Shown piece after piece: positions 9,333 to 17,047 of a stretch of DNA of 64,000 bases. The first letter of the stretch is position 1; the number at the start of each line of letters is the position of its first letter. The position numbers and the translations under genes were made by a program. Origin of the DNA: Sabulibacter ruber (GTDB taxonomy: Bacteria; Bacteroidota; Bacteroidia; Cytophagales; Hymenobacteraceae); contig NZ_JAFFID010000002.1 in NCBI RefSeq assembly GCF_017355955.1, positions 744,001-808,000 of the forward strand. The letters are read 5' to 3'. The notes under the pieces were generated by a model that worked only from the letters and a program-made list of their open reading frames with translations, was not told the origin of the DNA and made no database searches.

Positions 9333-9540
9333 TGTAGCAGAAAACCCCGGTTGTGCCGGAGCAGCTTTGGTTTGTAAACCAGAACAGAAACCCGGCTACA
9401 AATGCGGTCTATAAATATAGGGCATAGTTCTCTCCTGAAGCACGTAGGCAGTGCTATAAATTTTTACCCCTTCTGTTTTCCCTGCCCATTGCTACAAGGG
9501 CAGATGTATTTTTTAGCAGGCATTATGTTGTGGATGGCCA

Positions 9541-10140
9541 CTACTCTACTTTCTCATACACCGCCGTGATGTTCAACGTAACCCAGTTCTGGGTTTGAAA
9601 GTCATAATACTTTTTAGAGATATTGGCCTCCAGTTGGTTTGATCTTACCACAGTAAGGCTGTTCAACCTGCCCCATTCCTGCTCTGTTTCCTGGTGATTG
9701 GCAGAACGGATGATTTCTACAGCCGAGGTCCTTTCATTATAATTGTAGGTATACCCGGTGCCGTTCAGGGCATTCTTTGTGTACATCATAACCTCTTGCC
9801 CGGTAGTAATGTCAAGTACCAGGTTAGGGTGGGGAAAGAAGATGTCAATGAGCTTGTAATGGGTATTGTTGTACTTGGTGGGCCTAAGCTCAAGGTTCGC
9901 CTCGGGGTAAGAGAAATTGTAGTCCTCTATTTCGGCCAGTAAATTGGTGGAGGCCACTCCATCTTGGTTCAGGTCAACGGCTGTGGCAGACTCTATTGAC
10001 ACAAACTGGTAAAATCCGGCTATGCTCGGGATCTGGTCTTCGGCATCATCATCAGAGCAGGAGGGGAAAGCTAGCAAGGCAAACAAGGCCAGCGCCAGAG
10101 AAAAGACAGAGGGATGGTGGGGGTTAAAAGTTCTTATCAT
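9541..10140 (-). CDS. Lipoprotein with DxNxDG motif (lipocalin-like family), paralogue of 13308-13892
   Basis: 199 residues. A signal peptide ends in a lipobox (LAFPSC, then SDDDAED), so it is lipid-anchored, with acidic residues after the Cys as in exported Bacteroidota lipoproteins. The mature part begins GFYQFVSIES and has a VDLNQDGVASTNLLAEI segment that resembles a calcium loop. The C-terminus (NISKKYYDFQTQNWVTLNITAVYEKV) closely matches the second lipoprotein at 13308-13892. The DLNxDGxxxTxLL block is common in small Bacteroidota lipocalin-like lipoproteins. Function unknown. Confidence 0.82.
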   Translation of the reverse strand: MIRTFNPHHPSVFSLALALFALLAFPSCSDDDAEDQIPSIAGFYQFVSIESATAVDLNQDGVASTNLLAEIEDYNFSYPEANLELRPTKYNNTHYKLIDIFFPHPNLVLDITTGQEVMMYTKNALNGTGYTYNYNERTSAVEIIRSANHQETEQEWGRLNSLTVVRSNQLEANISKKYYDFQTQNWVTLNITAVYEKVE

Positions 10141-10361
10141 TTGCGTATAGGTTTGGAGGATAGAATGCGCGAACCTGTATTGGCAGCTTCAGCTCTTGAA
10201 ACAGGGCAAAGCATGGCCTCCCCAATTATGGGTTATAGAATATAGGATGCTTTCCCCTTCGGTTTCCCCTATGCGCAGCTTGAAAAATTAACCTTCTGAA
10301 TGAGCTGTTACTGCCTGATGGTTAGTGCTGTAAGCCTAAACAACTACGGCTTGCCCCAAAG

Positions 10362-10399
10362 CATTTTCGGCCTGTTTTCACCAAAACAGGCCGAAAATG
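10362..10399. repeat. IP36 dispersed palindrome, perfect 17-bp arms
   Basis: cattttcggcctgtttt and aaaacaggccgaaaatg are exact inverted complements around a 4-base centre. It is one of the three cleanest copies and lies in the 311-bp gap downstream of the reductase gene (minus strand, ends 10452). It could terminate that transcript. The rest of the gap (10141-10361) shows nothing recognisable. Confidence 0.85.
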
Positions 10400-10451
10400 A
10401 AACCGATGGATTACCTGCAAATACTTTCAGCGATGCTATTCTCTTTACGCT

Positions 10452-11051
10452 TTACTTCAACTGAATCAGATTGAGACCGGGCAGGGAGCCGCCGGGGAAC
10501 TGCTGCAGTTTGGCCGAATCTTGCAGGGTGCCTAAATCAACGCCGGCAAAGCCCAGACGGCTGATGATTTCCAGCACGCTTTTCTTAGCAGCGGGGTCAT
10601 CCCCGGAGTAGAAAACCACCCGGTTGCCGCCTGCCTCGTGCGGGTCCGATGCCAGGAGCGAGAAGAGCAGGGTATTGAACGCTTTTACCACCCGGGCACC
10701 CGGCAACAACTCCGAGACTACCTGACTGGAGGGCTTGCCGTCTAACGGGGCGGCAACCATGCCGGGCAGCACGGGGTTAGTGGCGTCTATCACCAGTTTG
10801 CCCTCCCAGGAGGAAACCGGAGCAATTGCCTCTTCCAGATGTTGCCAGGGCACCGACAGAAACACGATGTCTGCGGTAGCGGCTTCTTCTGTAGTGCCCG
10901 CCTTAATGCAATGGCCAATTTCTGCTACCGCCGCTTGCAGCGACTCAGGGCCGCGGCTGTTGCTCAGGATGGTGTCATAGCCGGCTCTGGCAGTGTGCCG
11001 GGCAAAGGCCAGGCCTATCTTGCCCGCGCCTAAGATTCCAATTTTAGTCAT
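10452..11051 (-). CDS. NADPH-dependent F420 reductase-like (NAD(P)-binding) protein
   Basis: 199 residues. The N-terminus KIGILGAGKIGLAFARHTARAGYD is a Rossmann GxGxxG site, followed by ADIVFLSVPWQHLEEA and KLVIDATNP, the blocks of the F420-dependent NADP reductase-like family (Pfam F420_oxidored). VVKAFNTLL and VVFYSGDDPAAKKSVLEII complete the match. Bacteroidota lack F420, so this group probably acts with another cofactor or substrate. It is immediately downstream of the pirin gene on the same strand (about 110 bp apart), so a joint role in redox or electrophile stress is possible. Confidence 0.87.
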   Translation of the reverse strand: MTKIGILGAGKIGLAFARHTARAGYDTILSNSRGPESLQAAVAEIGHCIKAGTTEEAATADIVFLSVPWQHLEEAIAPVSSWEGKLVIDATNPVLPGMVAAPLDGKPSSQVVSELLPGARVVKAFNTLLFSLLASDPHEAGGNRVVFYSGDDPAAKKSVLEIISRLGFAGVDLGTLQDSAKLQQFPGGSLPGLNLIQLK

Positions 11052-11116
11052 GGTTGAATTGGTTTTGAGAGTTGACCAAATGAGTCTTTTCTGAAGTAAG
11101 AACTTACAGTGAGAGA

Positions 11117-11156
11117 CCGGTTTTTAGGCTGATTTTCCAGAAACAGGCCGAAAAGG
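11117..11156. repeat. IP36 dispersed palindrome, copy at 11.1 kb
   Basis: ccggtttttaggctgattttc faces gaaacaggccgaaaagg in the gap between the pirin stop (11161) and the reductase start (11051). Confidence 0.7.
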
Positions 11157-11160
11157 TGAG

Positions 11161-12051
11161 TTACGCTACTGGGTTGGCTTTGGAGTAGGAAATCTGCCCG
11201 TATTGGCCGTTGAAGAAGTCGCGGTAAGCCTGGGCGATCTCGGCTTTGCTGTTCATCACGAAAGGCCCCTCGGCCACAATGGGCTCTCCATAATGCTCTC
11301 CCCCAAACAGAATCAGGTCCAGGGCTGCGCGGGAATCATTGGTTACTTCCAGCACGCCTTCGGTGCGGTCAAACTCCACGAACTCACCGGCCTGGTGCTT
11401 TTCTTCGTTCAGAACGGCGTCGTTTTGCAGCAGGAAGGCGGCGTACTCCACGCCCGGAGGGGTGGCCAGGGAAAACTGCTGGCCGGCTTCCAGGTGCAGG
11501 TGGTACAGAAACTGCGCTGAATAACTGGGAATGGGTGAGGTGAGGTCTTTATAACTTCCGGCAATGACCTTGATCCAGCCTTTGCCCTCGGGCAAGGGTT
11601 TCTGCGGCACCTCTGGCGCCTGTACGGCCAAGTACGCGGGAGCTTCGGCTTTATGCTGGGCGGGCAGGTTGATCCAGAACTGCAGGGCGTGGGTAAGGCC
11701 GGTAGTTTCGGCGGGATCTGGGTTCAGGTTCTCGTCATGAATCACGCCGTTGCCCGCTTTCATCCACTGGATACCGCCACTGGTTACTTTGGCGTGGTGC
11801 CCGGCGCTGTCAAAATGCTCGCCTTCGCCGTGCAACAGGTACGTGAGCGTGGCAATGCCGCGGTGCGGATGGGCGCCGGTGCCGGTTTCCATGCGGGGGG
11901 CATCGGCATCATGCACTTTGGGCGCAATGTGGTCCAGGAACACAAAAGGACCTACCGCCTGGGCGTACCGGTTGGGCAGCATGCGGTAAATGGTTAAATC
12001 ACCTATATCAGCGCGCTGGCCGCGGGTAGAGAAACTTACTGTCTTTTTCAT
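11161..12051 (-). CDS. Pirin family protein (first of two)
   Basis: 296 residues from the ATG at 12051. A longer frame reaches 12120, but the MKKTVSFSTRG start fits pirin N-termini better. Metal-site motifs of the cupin fold are present: GAHPHRGIATLTYLL and WMKAGNGVIHDE, supplying the His-His-His-Glu ligands. Pirins are iron-binding bicupins, some with quercetinase activity and often linked to oxidative or electrophile stress. The downstream neighbour is the F420-type reductase. An inverted repeat (gttgacaaatgtcaac) lies about 110 bp upstream of the start. Confidence 0.92.
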   Translation of the reverse strand: MKKTVSFSTRGQRADIGDLTIYRMLPNRYAQAVGPFVFLDHIAPKVHDADAPRMETGTGAHPHRGIATLTYLLHGEGEHFDSAGHHAKVTSGGIQWMKAGNGVIHDENLNPDPAETTGLTHALQFWINLPAQHKAEAPAYLAVQAPEVPQKPLPEGKGWIKVIAGSYKDLTSPIPSYSAQFLYHLHLEAGQQFSLATPPGVEYAAFLLQNDAVLNEEKHQAGEFVEFDRTEGVLEVTNDSRAALDLILFGGEHYGEPIVAEGPFVMNSKAEIAQAYRDFFNGQYGQISYSKANPVA

Positions 12052-12159
12052 ATCTGTATCGTTAGAGGGTGATTTCCCGGGCTCTTTTCTGCCACCAGGA
12101 ACGATACAAAGGTGCCACAAAGCCCCTCCGCCGCACGATGATGTAGGTTAAAAAAACAC

Positions 12160-12175
12160 GTTGACAAATGTCAAC
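12160..12175. promoter_or_regulatory. Operator-like inverted repeat upstream of pirin
   Basis: gttgacaaatgtcaac: 7-bp arms GTTGACA/TGTCAAC around two bases, in the gap between the pirin start (12051) and the next gene's stop (12277). It is a plausible regulator site; a TAGGTTAA sequence occurs just beside it (12144-12151), as it does in the operator at 27.9 kb. Confidence 0.4.
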
Positions 12176-12276
12176 ATAACCAAGGCATAGAAGGGAGTTG
12201 CCGTGTTAGATCAACTCAAGCCTGTATGGTTAGAAGTTCATGAAGGCGCGAAGCGGGAATGACTTTTCTGCGCTGG

Positions 12277-13125
12277 TTAACAACCTACCGAGGTATGGGT
12301 GCCAACCAACTTCACAAGCTGTCCTTTTTTTGCCGGGGCAGACAGGTAGAGGGCAATGTTGCTGACGTTGTAGTGGTCGGCGGTATCCAGAAAAAGATCA
12401 GGGAAGCCATCGCCGTCAATATCGCCGGCAAAGAGAACCTGCACCATAGTAGCATCAAAGGCAGGTATTTCCACCAACAATTGTTTTACTTCTTGCCCAT
12501 TTCTGGTGGTGGAAAGATAGAGTTTATAGTCTGAAACGGTTAATTCATCAAAGGCAGGATCTACTTTTTCCTGTTTGCCGGTTGCCCACAGGCGATAGGT
12601 GTTGCCTTTATAGTTGAATGTTACCTCTTCGCCAGGGTTGATTTGGTTCTTACCCAGGTTGAAAGCCGGTACCTGCCGTTCCCGCAAATACTCCAGGCCA
12701 CTAACCAGCAGCAGCGAGGTGTCTGGGTTGGAAACGGTAACCGCTATACCGGTTTTCTTTCCATTTTCATCGTCCACGATAGGGTCATACTCCCGAGCGG
12801 TTTTTAGGTTGGTCTGTTTCAGGTACCAGCCTTTAGAGTTCTTGAACAACCCAAACCAGCGAAGCTTAGGGGCATCTGTTCTTACTTCGTCGCCATGATA
12901 GCTCAGGACTTGTAGAAGTTCTGCCTTCTGGTCTGTGTTGGCAGGCGGTAGCGGTGCAGGAGAAGTAACTGCCACGGTTGTGAGGGTAGGTGCTGCCGAT
13001 GTAGAGGCAGAAGCCACGGGCAGAGAAACTGCCGTACCAGAAACTTCCGGTGACTTGGCTTCCTTTTGAGTGGAGGAGAGTAGGAAAAGAACCAATAAGA
13101 AAGAAAACCCTGCTACTTGTTTCAT
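12277..13125 (-). CDS. Secreted FG-GAP/VCBS-like protein of unknown function
   Basis: 282 residues from the ATG at 13125 (MKQVAGFSFLLVLFLLSS, a clean signal peptide); the frame extends to 13224 but would bury the signal. After a low-complexity Ser/Ala/Pro/Thr linker (about residues 25-65) comes a globular region ending in LFAGDIDGDGFPDLFLDTADHYN. This is a single FG-GAP/VCBS-style Asp-rich calcium motif of the kind found in beta-propeller surface proteins. Only one clear repeat is present, so a full propeller is not supported. Function unknown. Confidence 0.78.
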   Translation of the reverse strand: MKQVAGFSFLLVLFLLSSTQKEAKSPEVSGTAVSLPVASASTSAAPTLTTVAVTSPAPLPPANTDQKAELLQVLSYHGDEVRTDAPKLRWFGLFKNSKGWYLKQTNLKTAREYDPIVDDENGKKTGIAVTVSNPDTSLLLVSGLEYLRERQVPAFNLGKNQINPGEEVTFNYKGNTYRLWATGKQEKVDPAFDELTVSDYKLYLSTTRNGQEVKQLLVEIPAFDATMVQVLFAGDIDGDGFPDLFLDTADHYNVSNIALYLSAPAKKGQLVKLVGTHTSVGC

Positions 13126-13307
13126 AGAAATAGTGAGACTAACGCTTAAATGCTGATTAAACTTAGCAAATACAGGGTTGCTGTACAACTCCAACGTAGG
13201 CTTGTAATGGCATAGGTTTTCCACTGCTGTGGCTTACCAGCTACGGAGAAGGGAGAAAATAAATGAATGCTTGCCCGAGAGCTTTGTGGTTAGGGTGTGT
13301 TGGTTCT

Positions 13308-13892
13308 CTACCGCACTTTCTGAAACACCCCTGTCATGTTCAGGCTTACCCAGCTTCTGGTTTTAAAGTCAAAGAACCGCTTGCTTATTTTAGCTTCCAG
13401 ATGCTTGCCATCCAGCACGGTGAGTCTCTCCAGCTTGCCAAACTTGGCTTCCTTGTCTGGGTACTCGGGAAGGCGGAGCCGCAGGTCTATGGTTTTCCGG
13501 TCAGGGTGGTAAGTGTATTTGTACTCCAGGGACGAGGGAGAATAGGTAATGGGGCGGTTAGGCTCAGAGTCTAAATAGTCAGAGTGCGGAAAGAAGAGAT
13601 AGAGTTCGTCTTTGATTCTGTCCCTCTCATACGTAGGCATTACCTCAAAAGCCGCATCCGGGAAGTTGAAGTTAAACGGCTGTATTTCTCTCAGAAGATC
13701 TGTGGAAGCTTTTCCGTCCTGGTTTAAATCTACCGGTCGGTCTGCTACCAGAGACTCATATTTATAAAATCCTCCAATGCTGTTGGGCCACTCCTCTTCA
13801 CTTTCACTGTCACAGCCTTGGCTAAAAAGAACAAGAGAAATTAAAAACGTGGTTAGAGCCTTAATGGCCTGTTTAGAAGAGTGTGTTTGCAT
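13308..13892 (-). CDS. Lipoprotein with DxNxDG motif, paralogue of 9541-10140
   Basis: 194 residues with a lipobox (LFSQGC, then DSESEEE). It shares with 9541-10140 the order GFYKYESL, VDLNQDGKASTDLLREI, FNFPDAAFEVMP, LYLFFPHSD and a C-terminus SKRFFDFKTRSWVSLNMTGV. The two are clearly members of one family, separated by three unrelated genes, so this is not a simple tandem duplication. Surface or periplasmic lipid anchoring is expected. Function unknown. Confidence 0.82.
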   Translation of the reverse strand: MQTHSSKQAIKALTTFLISLVLFSQGCDSESEEEWPNSIGGFYKYESLVADRPVDLNQDGKASTDLLREIQPFNFNFPDAAFEVMPTYERDRIKDELYLFFPHSDYLDSEPNRPITYSPSSLEYKYTYHPDRKTIDLRLRLPEYPDKEAKFGKLERLTVLDGKHLEAKISKRFFDFKTRSWVSLNMTGVFQKVR

Positions 13893-14094
13893 TGCGTTAC
13901 CTTAATGATGGATGGTGTGAAAGCCTGACAACACTAGCTCCTCTAGCGCAAGGATAAGGTAACGAAAAGAGCCGACTTGCAAAAGATTACTTACACAACC
14001 GCAGGTGCCTTCCTGTAAAAGAGGTAATAGGTAGAAACGCTTTTTGAGAGCTCTCCAAATGTGAAAGGTTTACGGAACACGAAGGGAAAATATA

Positions 14095-14676
14095 TTAGTG
14101 CGTCTGCTGTTTCCGGATACGGCTGAGCGTTTCTTTAGTGATGCCCAGGTACGAGGCAATGAGGTGTTGCGGGAAGCGCTGCAGAAACTCAGGGTGGCAC
14201 TCCACAAACTCGGCGTACCGTTTCTCCGCGCTGTAACTGATGGCGGCGTTGATGCGCCGCTGGGTGGCCATGGAGTGGCGATCATCCATTTGCCGGGCCA
14301 TTTGCAGCAAGGTGGGCACCTGCTCATACAACTGCAACAGGTCTGCTTTCTCCACCACCAGCAGCTGGGTGTCTTCCCACGCATCTATGTTGTATAAGGA
14401 GGGCGTGAGCATGAGGTAACTTTCCCGGTCACCTACCCACCAGTTTTCTATGGCAAACTGCACCATGTGCTCCGTGCCTTTTTCATCTACGCTGTACTGC
14501 CGCATAGCCCCGCTTACCACAAACCCCATGTACCGGCAAATGTCTCCCTCCTGCAGTAGGTATTGCTTTTTCCGAAGCTTCTTCGGCTGGAAGGCGCGTT
14601 GAATCAATGCCTGCTCTTCCTCGGTAAGCGTGGTTTGGGTGTACTGGCTGATGTAGGTGAAGAGGGAGGAGTGCAT
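14095..14676 (-). CDS. Crp/Fnr family transcriptional regulator (first of three)
   Basis: 193 residues, the short form common in Bacteroidota. The N-terminal cyclic-nucleotide-binding fold (KKQYLLQEGDICRYMGFVVSG then AMRQY, with ENWWVGD) lacks a clear cAMP-contact Arg-Ser pair. The C-terminal helix-turn-helix is FPQHLIASYLGITKETLSRIRKQ. The ligand is unknown. It lies next to the attC-like island but is not part of it: its GC resembles the flanking chromosome, and attC-like site 1 lies upstream of its start. No obvious target gene is adjacent. Confidence 0.9.
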   Translation of the reverse strand: MHSSLFTYISQYTQTTLTEEEQALIQRAFQPKKLRKKQYLLQEGDICRYMGFVVSGAMRQYSVDEKGTEHMVQFAIENWWVGDRESYLMLTPSLYNIDAWEDTQLLVVEKADLLQLYEQVPTLLQMARQMDDRHSMATQRRINAAISYSAEKRYAEFVECHPEFLQRFPQHLIASYLGITKETLSRIRKQQTH

Positions 14677-14705
14677 AGGGAGAATTTGAGATTATTATGG
14701 TCAAC

Positions 14706-14774
14706 GGTTAACGGTCTCGTGCATGAGGCGTGCAAGGTCGTCGGCCGTGGCATGACTTATGCGCAATGTTGGGC
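14706..14774 (-). repeat. attC-like site 1 (integron cassette recombination site)
   Basis: On the minus strand it runs from GCCCAAC (an exact match to the R'' consensus RYYYAAC) to GTTAACC, close to the R' consensus GTTRRRY. It is about 69 bp of imperfect palindrome between them, with inner arms containing GCGCAT / ATGC and CGGCCGACG. It begins 9 bp after the stop of 14784-15218, the normal place of an attC at the 3' end of a cassette gene. It shares the blocks CGAGACCGTT and ACGGCCGACG with site 2. Confidence 0.65.
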
Positions 14775-14783
14775 GGAGTTATT

Positions 14784-15218
14784 TTACCAAAACTTCCACC
14801 AAGGTTTTGTTTCACTTTCTTTTAATAATTTCAACTCTCCATTACCATTAGGAATCCAAATATCACTTGAACCACTTGCATCAAAAAAGCCAACTTTGTG
14901 TTTGGCTGCCAATTCTATTGTTTTTTGATAAGCAGTTTCTGCTTGGGACCAGTTAAATGCCGCATAAATCACATTTCTTCCGATACTATAGTCCGTTTCA
15001 TTGGGACTTCCATTATCGTTATTCGCGTTAGGCCCATTCAAATCAGGGAAGGTCTCTTGCATTTCTGCATACCAATTTCGTAACTCAGCGGTAGTATTTG
15101 CAGGGTCATCATAACTGTGGTTTTCTGTCCATTCAGTTTGATTTTCATACCACTCCATAAATTCTTTTTTCCTTAATGGAGCGGAATCCTTTTGAAAAAC
15201 TATCAAATCATAACTCAT
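14784..15218 (-). CDS. Cassette gene: small cytoplasmic protein of unknown function
   Basis: 144 residues, no signal peptide. It begins MSYDLIVFQKDSAPLRKKEF and includes FMEWYENQTEWTENHSYDDP, then TDYSIGRNVIYAAFNWSQAE and AAKHKVGFFDASG. Similar hypothetical proteins occur scattered across unrelated bacteria (from memory), which would suit a mobile cassette gene, but no function is known to me. The gene is visibly AT-richer than its neighbours. Its ATG lies about 23 bp after the GTTGGGC end of site 2 and its stop lies 9 bp before site 1. It therefore fills a cassette almost completely, with a very short leader and no room for a conventional promoter. Confidence 0.8.
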   Translation of the reverse strand: MSYDLIVFQKDSAPLRKKEFMEWYENQTEWTENHSYDDPANTTAELRNWYAEMQETFPDLNGPNANNDNGSPNETDYSIGRNVIYAAFNWSQAETAYQKTIELAAKHKVGFFDASGSSDIWIPNGNGELKLLKESETKPWWKFW

Positions 15219-15241
15219 TCAAATCTGTTTTTTTTAATTAC

Positions 15242-15309
15242 GCCCAACGGTCTCGTATAAACAACGTGCTAGGCCGTCGGCCGTAGCATGATGTTTATGC
15301 ATTGTTGGC
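15242..15309 (-). repeat. attC-like site 2
   Basis: On the minus strand it starts GCCAAC, five bases after the stop of 15315-15803, and ends GTTGGGC, an exact GTTRRRY. Paired inner arms are GCATAAAC with GTTTATAC and a second stem ATGCTACGGCC with GGCCTAGCAC that leaves one bulged base. A folded imperfect hairpin with an extrahelical base is the defining structure of integron attC sites. It is 68 bp long. Confidence 0.72.
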
Positions 15310-15314
15310 AAAAG

Positions 15315-15803
15315 TTATTTTTTCAACCTTTCCCATAATTCAATGTCAACATTTGCAGTTAACGTTACTCTGTGCTTTGAAACATCGGTTGCTCTAAAAG
15401 TTTTCAAAGGAATATTATATCCGTAATTGAGATTGACCAAGCCTAATAAACTTGTGCCCAATTCAGGCAATAGTCGCAAGTCCAGATTTTCATTTTCAAT
15501 GTATCCGACCATGTTGGCTCGTGTTGAAAATAGCAATCCAGATATTTCGTATCCGATTTTGGGAGCGTAGATGAAGTTTGTCGGGTTGAAATTTGTCTCT
15601 ATTCCTAATCTTGGGCCAATGAGAAATGTTCCAAAATGTTCTCCCCAAAGTTTTGAATACATAAGATTAAACTCTCCAAAGAATTGTCCTTGGTAAGAAA
15701 CGCCTGGTGATACAATTACTTTTCTTCTTTCTTCATAAGTTTGCCCGTTTGCAATTCCAACGATAAGTATTGTAATTAAAAGCGTAAAGAAGCCTTTTTT
15801 CAT
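15315..15803 (-). CDS. Cassette gene: small secreted, probably outer-membrane barrel protein
   Basis: 162 residues from the ATG at 15803 (MKKGFFTLLITILIVGIANG, then QTYEE: a clean signal peptide). The frame extends six codons further to 15821, but that start would lie inside the attC-like site. The mature part alternates polar and aromatic/hydrophobic residues (VSYQGQFFGEFNLMYSKLW, FGTFLIGPRLGIETNF, LVNLNYGYNIPL), typical of an 8-10-strand beta-barrel. It is AT-rich relative to neighbours. It starts 14 bp after the GTTGGC end of site 3 and stops 5 bp before site 2, the compact layout of a gene cassette. Function unknown. Confidence 0.78.
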   Translation of the reverse strand: MKKGFFTLLITILIVGIANGQTYEERRKVIVSPGVSYQGQFFGEFNLMYSKLWGEHFGTFLIGPRLGIETNFNPTNFIYAPKIGYEISGLLFSTRANMVGYIENENLDLRLLPELGTSLLGLVNLNYGYNIPLKTFRATDVSKHRVTLTANVDIELWERLKK

Positions 15804-15816
15804 TATTATAATTTTT

Positions 15817-15941
15817 GCCAACTACTGTGTATAAGGAACTATTCCGGTTATTGGCACCATGAATGGAGTAAAACATCCTGTTTACAACCAAAAATGACTA
15901 ATAACCGGAGTCGGGTTAACAAACATAGTATGTGGTTGAAG
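15817..15941 (-). repeat. attC-like site 3 (long form)
   Basis: On the minus strand the distal end is GTTGGC (15822-15817), just before the 15803 gene. The proximal end is around CTTCAAC (15941-15935), close to RYYYAAC. Inside are strong paired arms CTCCGGTTATT and AATAACCGGAA and weaker outer arms TACTATGT / ACACAGTA. The loop between them is long, giving about 125 bp, within the known range for attC. It is weaker than sites 1 and 2 in its core motifs. Confidence 0.5.
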
Positions 15942-15972
15942 TATAATTGGCCAATAAAGGCTTGATTTACTA

Positions 15973-16971
15973 CTATCCTTCCAGCAGTTTCTCCAACTCC
16001 GCAGAAAGCAACGCTTTATCAGGAAGGTACAGTTGGTACTTGCTTACAAAAAGCTGGTTGCTGATGTTTTCAGTGGCGTATTCTACTAAAATGTGGTCTT
16101 TGTAAGCGCCTAATACAATCCCGATGGGCGGGTTGTCGCCTTCCACGTTTTCTTCTTTGGCGAAGTAGTTCAGGTATAGGTTCATCTGCCCGATGTCGTT
16201 GTGTTCTATTTCGCCGCGTTTCAGGTCAATCAACACAAAACATTTAAGGATGCGGTGGTAAAAAACCAGGTCCACAAAGAAATGCCGGTTAGCCAAACTG
16301 ATTTTATACTGGCGGCCAATGAAAGCAAAGCCTTTGCCCAACTCCAACAGAAACTCCTCTAAATTCCGGATCAGTTTTTCTTCTAGTTCGCCTTCTTGGT
16401 ACTGGTATTGCTGCGGGATGCCTAGAAACTCAAAAACATATGGGTCTTTGATGATATCAGCCGGCTTTTGAATATCGGCTCCCTGTTCTGCAATTTGCAA
16501 AACGCCAGCTTTGTCTTTGCTTAAAGCTAACCTATGAAACAGCATGCTTTTCATTTGGCGTTTCAGCTCGCGCACGCTCCAATTTTCTTTTTCGCATTGC
16601 TTCGCGTAAAAGCTGATTTCAAGGTCATTGTCAGCTTTCAAAATCTCAGAGTAGTGGCTCCAACTTAATTGTCCAGACAGTGTCTGGACTTTTGGAAACC
16701 GGAGATAGAATTGCCTGATCTGAAACAGATTTGACCGGCTAAAGCCTTTGCCAAATTCTAGGGTCAGGTCTTTGGCTAGACGGTTTAACAGCTCAGAACC
16801 GTACTCGGCTTTCGCTTTTCCGCCTTGCTCAAATTCTACAATGTGTTTGCCAATCTGCCAATAGGTCTGCACCAGAATGGTGTTGATGGCCCTACCTGCT
16901 TGGGCACGCCCCGCTTGGAGCAACTCACCAATTTGCTTGATTAATCCATTGTATGGTTGCAGCTCTTTCAT
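15973..16971 (-). CDS. PDDEXK nuclease, DUF1016 (YhcG/RpnC-type)
   Basis: 332 residues. The N-terminal helical domain has TYWQIGKHIVEFEQGGKAKA, then YGSELLNRLAKDL and FSRSNLFQIRQFY, the DUF1016 N-terminal signature. The C-terminal nuclease core has FFVDLVFYHRILKCFVLIDLKRGE, giving D234 and the D249-x-K251 pair of the PDDEXK fold, with GIVLGAYKD after it. This widespread family is often found near restriction-modification or other accessory genes and is suspected to act in DNA uptake or defence; no partner gene is visible here. It ends about 30 bp before attC-like site 3, so it may be the first gene of the island or a host gene flanking it. Confidence 0.9.
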   Translation of the reverse strand: MKELQPYNGLIKQIGELLQAGRAQAGRAINTILVQTYWQIGKHIVEFEQGGKAKAEYGSELLNRLAKDLTLEFGKGFSRSNLFQIRQFYLRFPKVQTLSGQLSWSHYSEILKADNDLEISFYAKQCEKENWSVRELKRQMKSMLFHRLALSKDKAGVLQIAEQGADIQKPADIIKDPYVFEFLGIPQQYQYQEGELEEKLIRNLEEFLLELGKGFAFIGRQYKISLANRHFFVDLVFYHRILKCFVLIDLKRGEIEHNDIGQMNLYLNYFAKEENVEGDNPPIGIVLGAYKDHILVEYATENISNQLFVSKYQLYLPDKALLSAELEKLLEG

Positions 16972-17007
16972 TTGGCTTCTTTGCCCGGTTTAGAAAAAAG
17001 AATAAGC

Positions 17008-17029
17008 AGCCGGTTTGCATTTACCGGCT
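17008..17029. repeat. Small hairpin in the leader of the PDDEXK gene
   Basis: agccggt and accggct are exact 7-bp inverted arms around an 8-base loop, about 40 bp upstream of the ATG at 16971. It may affect the transcript leader. Confidence 0.4.
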
Positions 17030-17047
17030 CATCCATTCACTAGTTGA

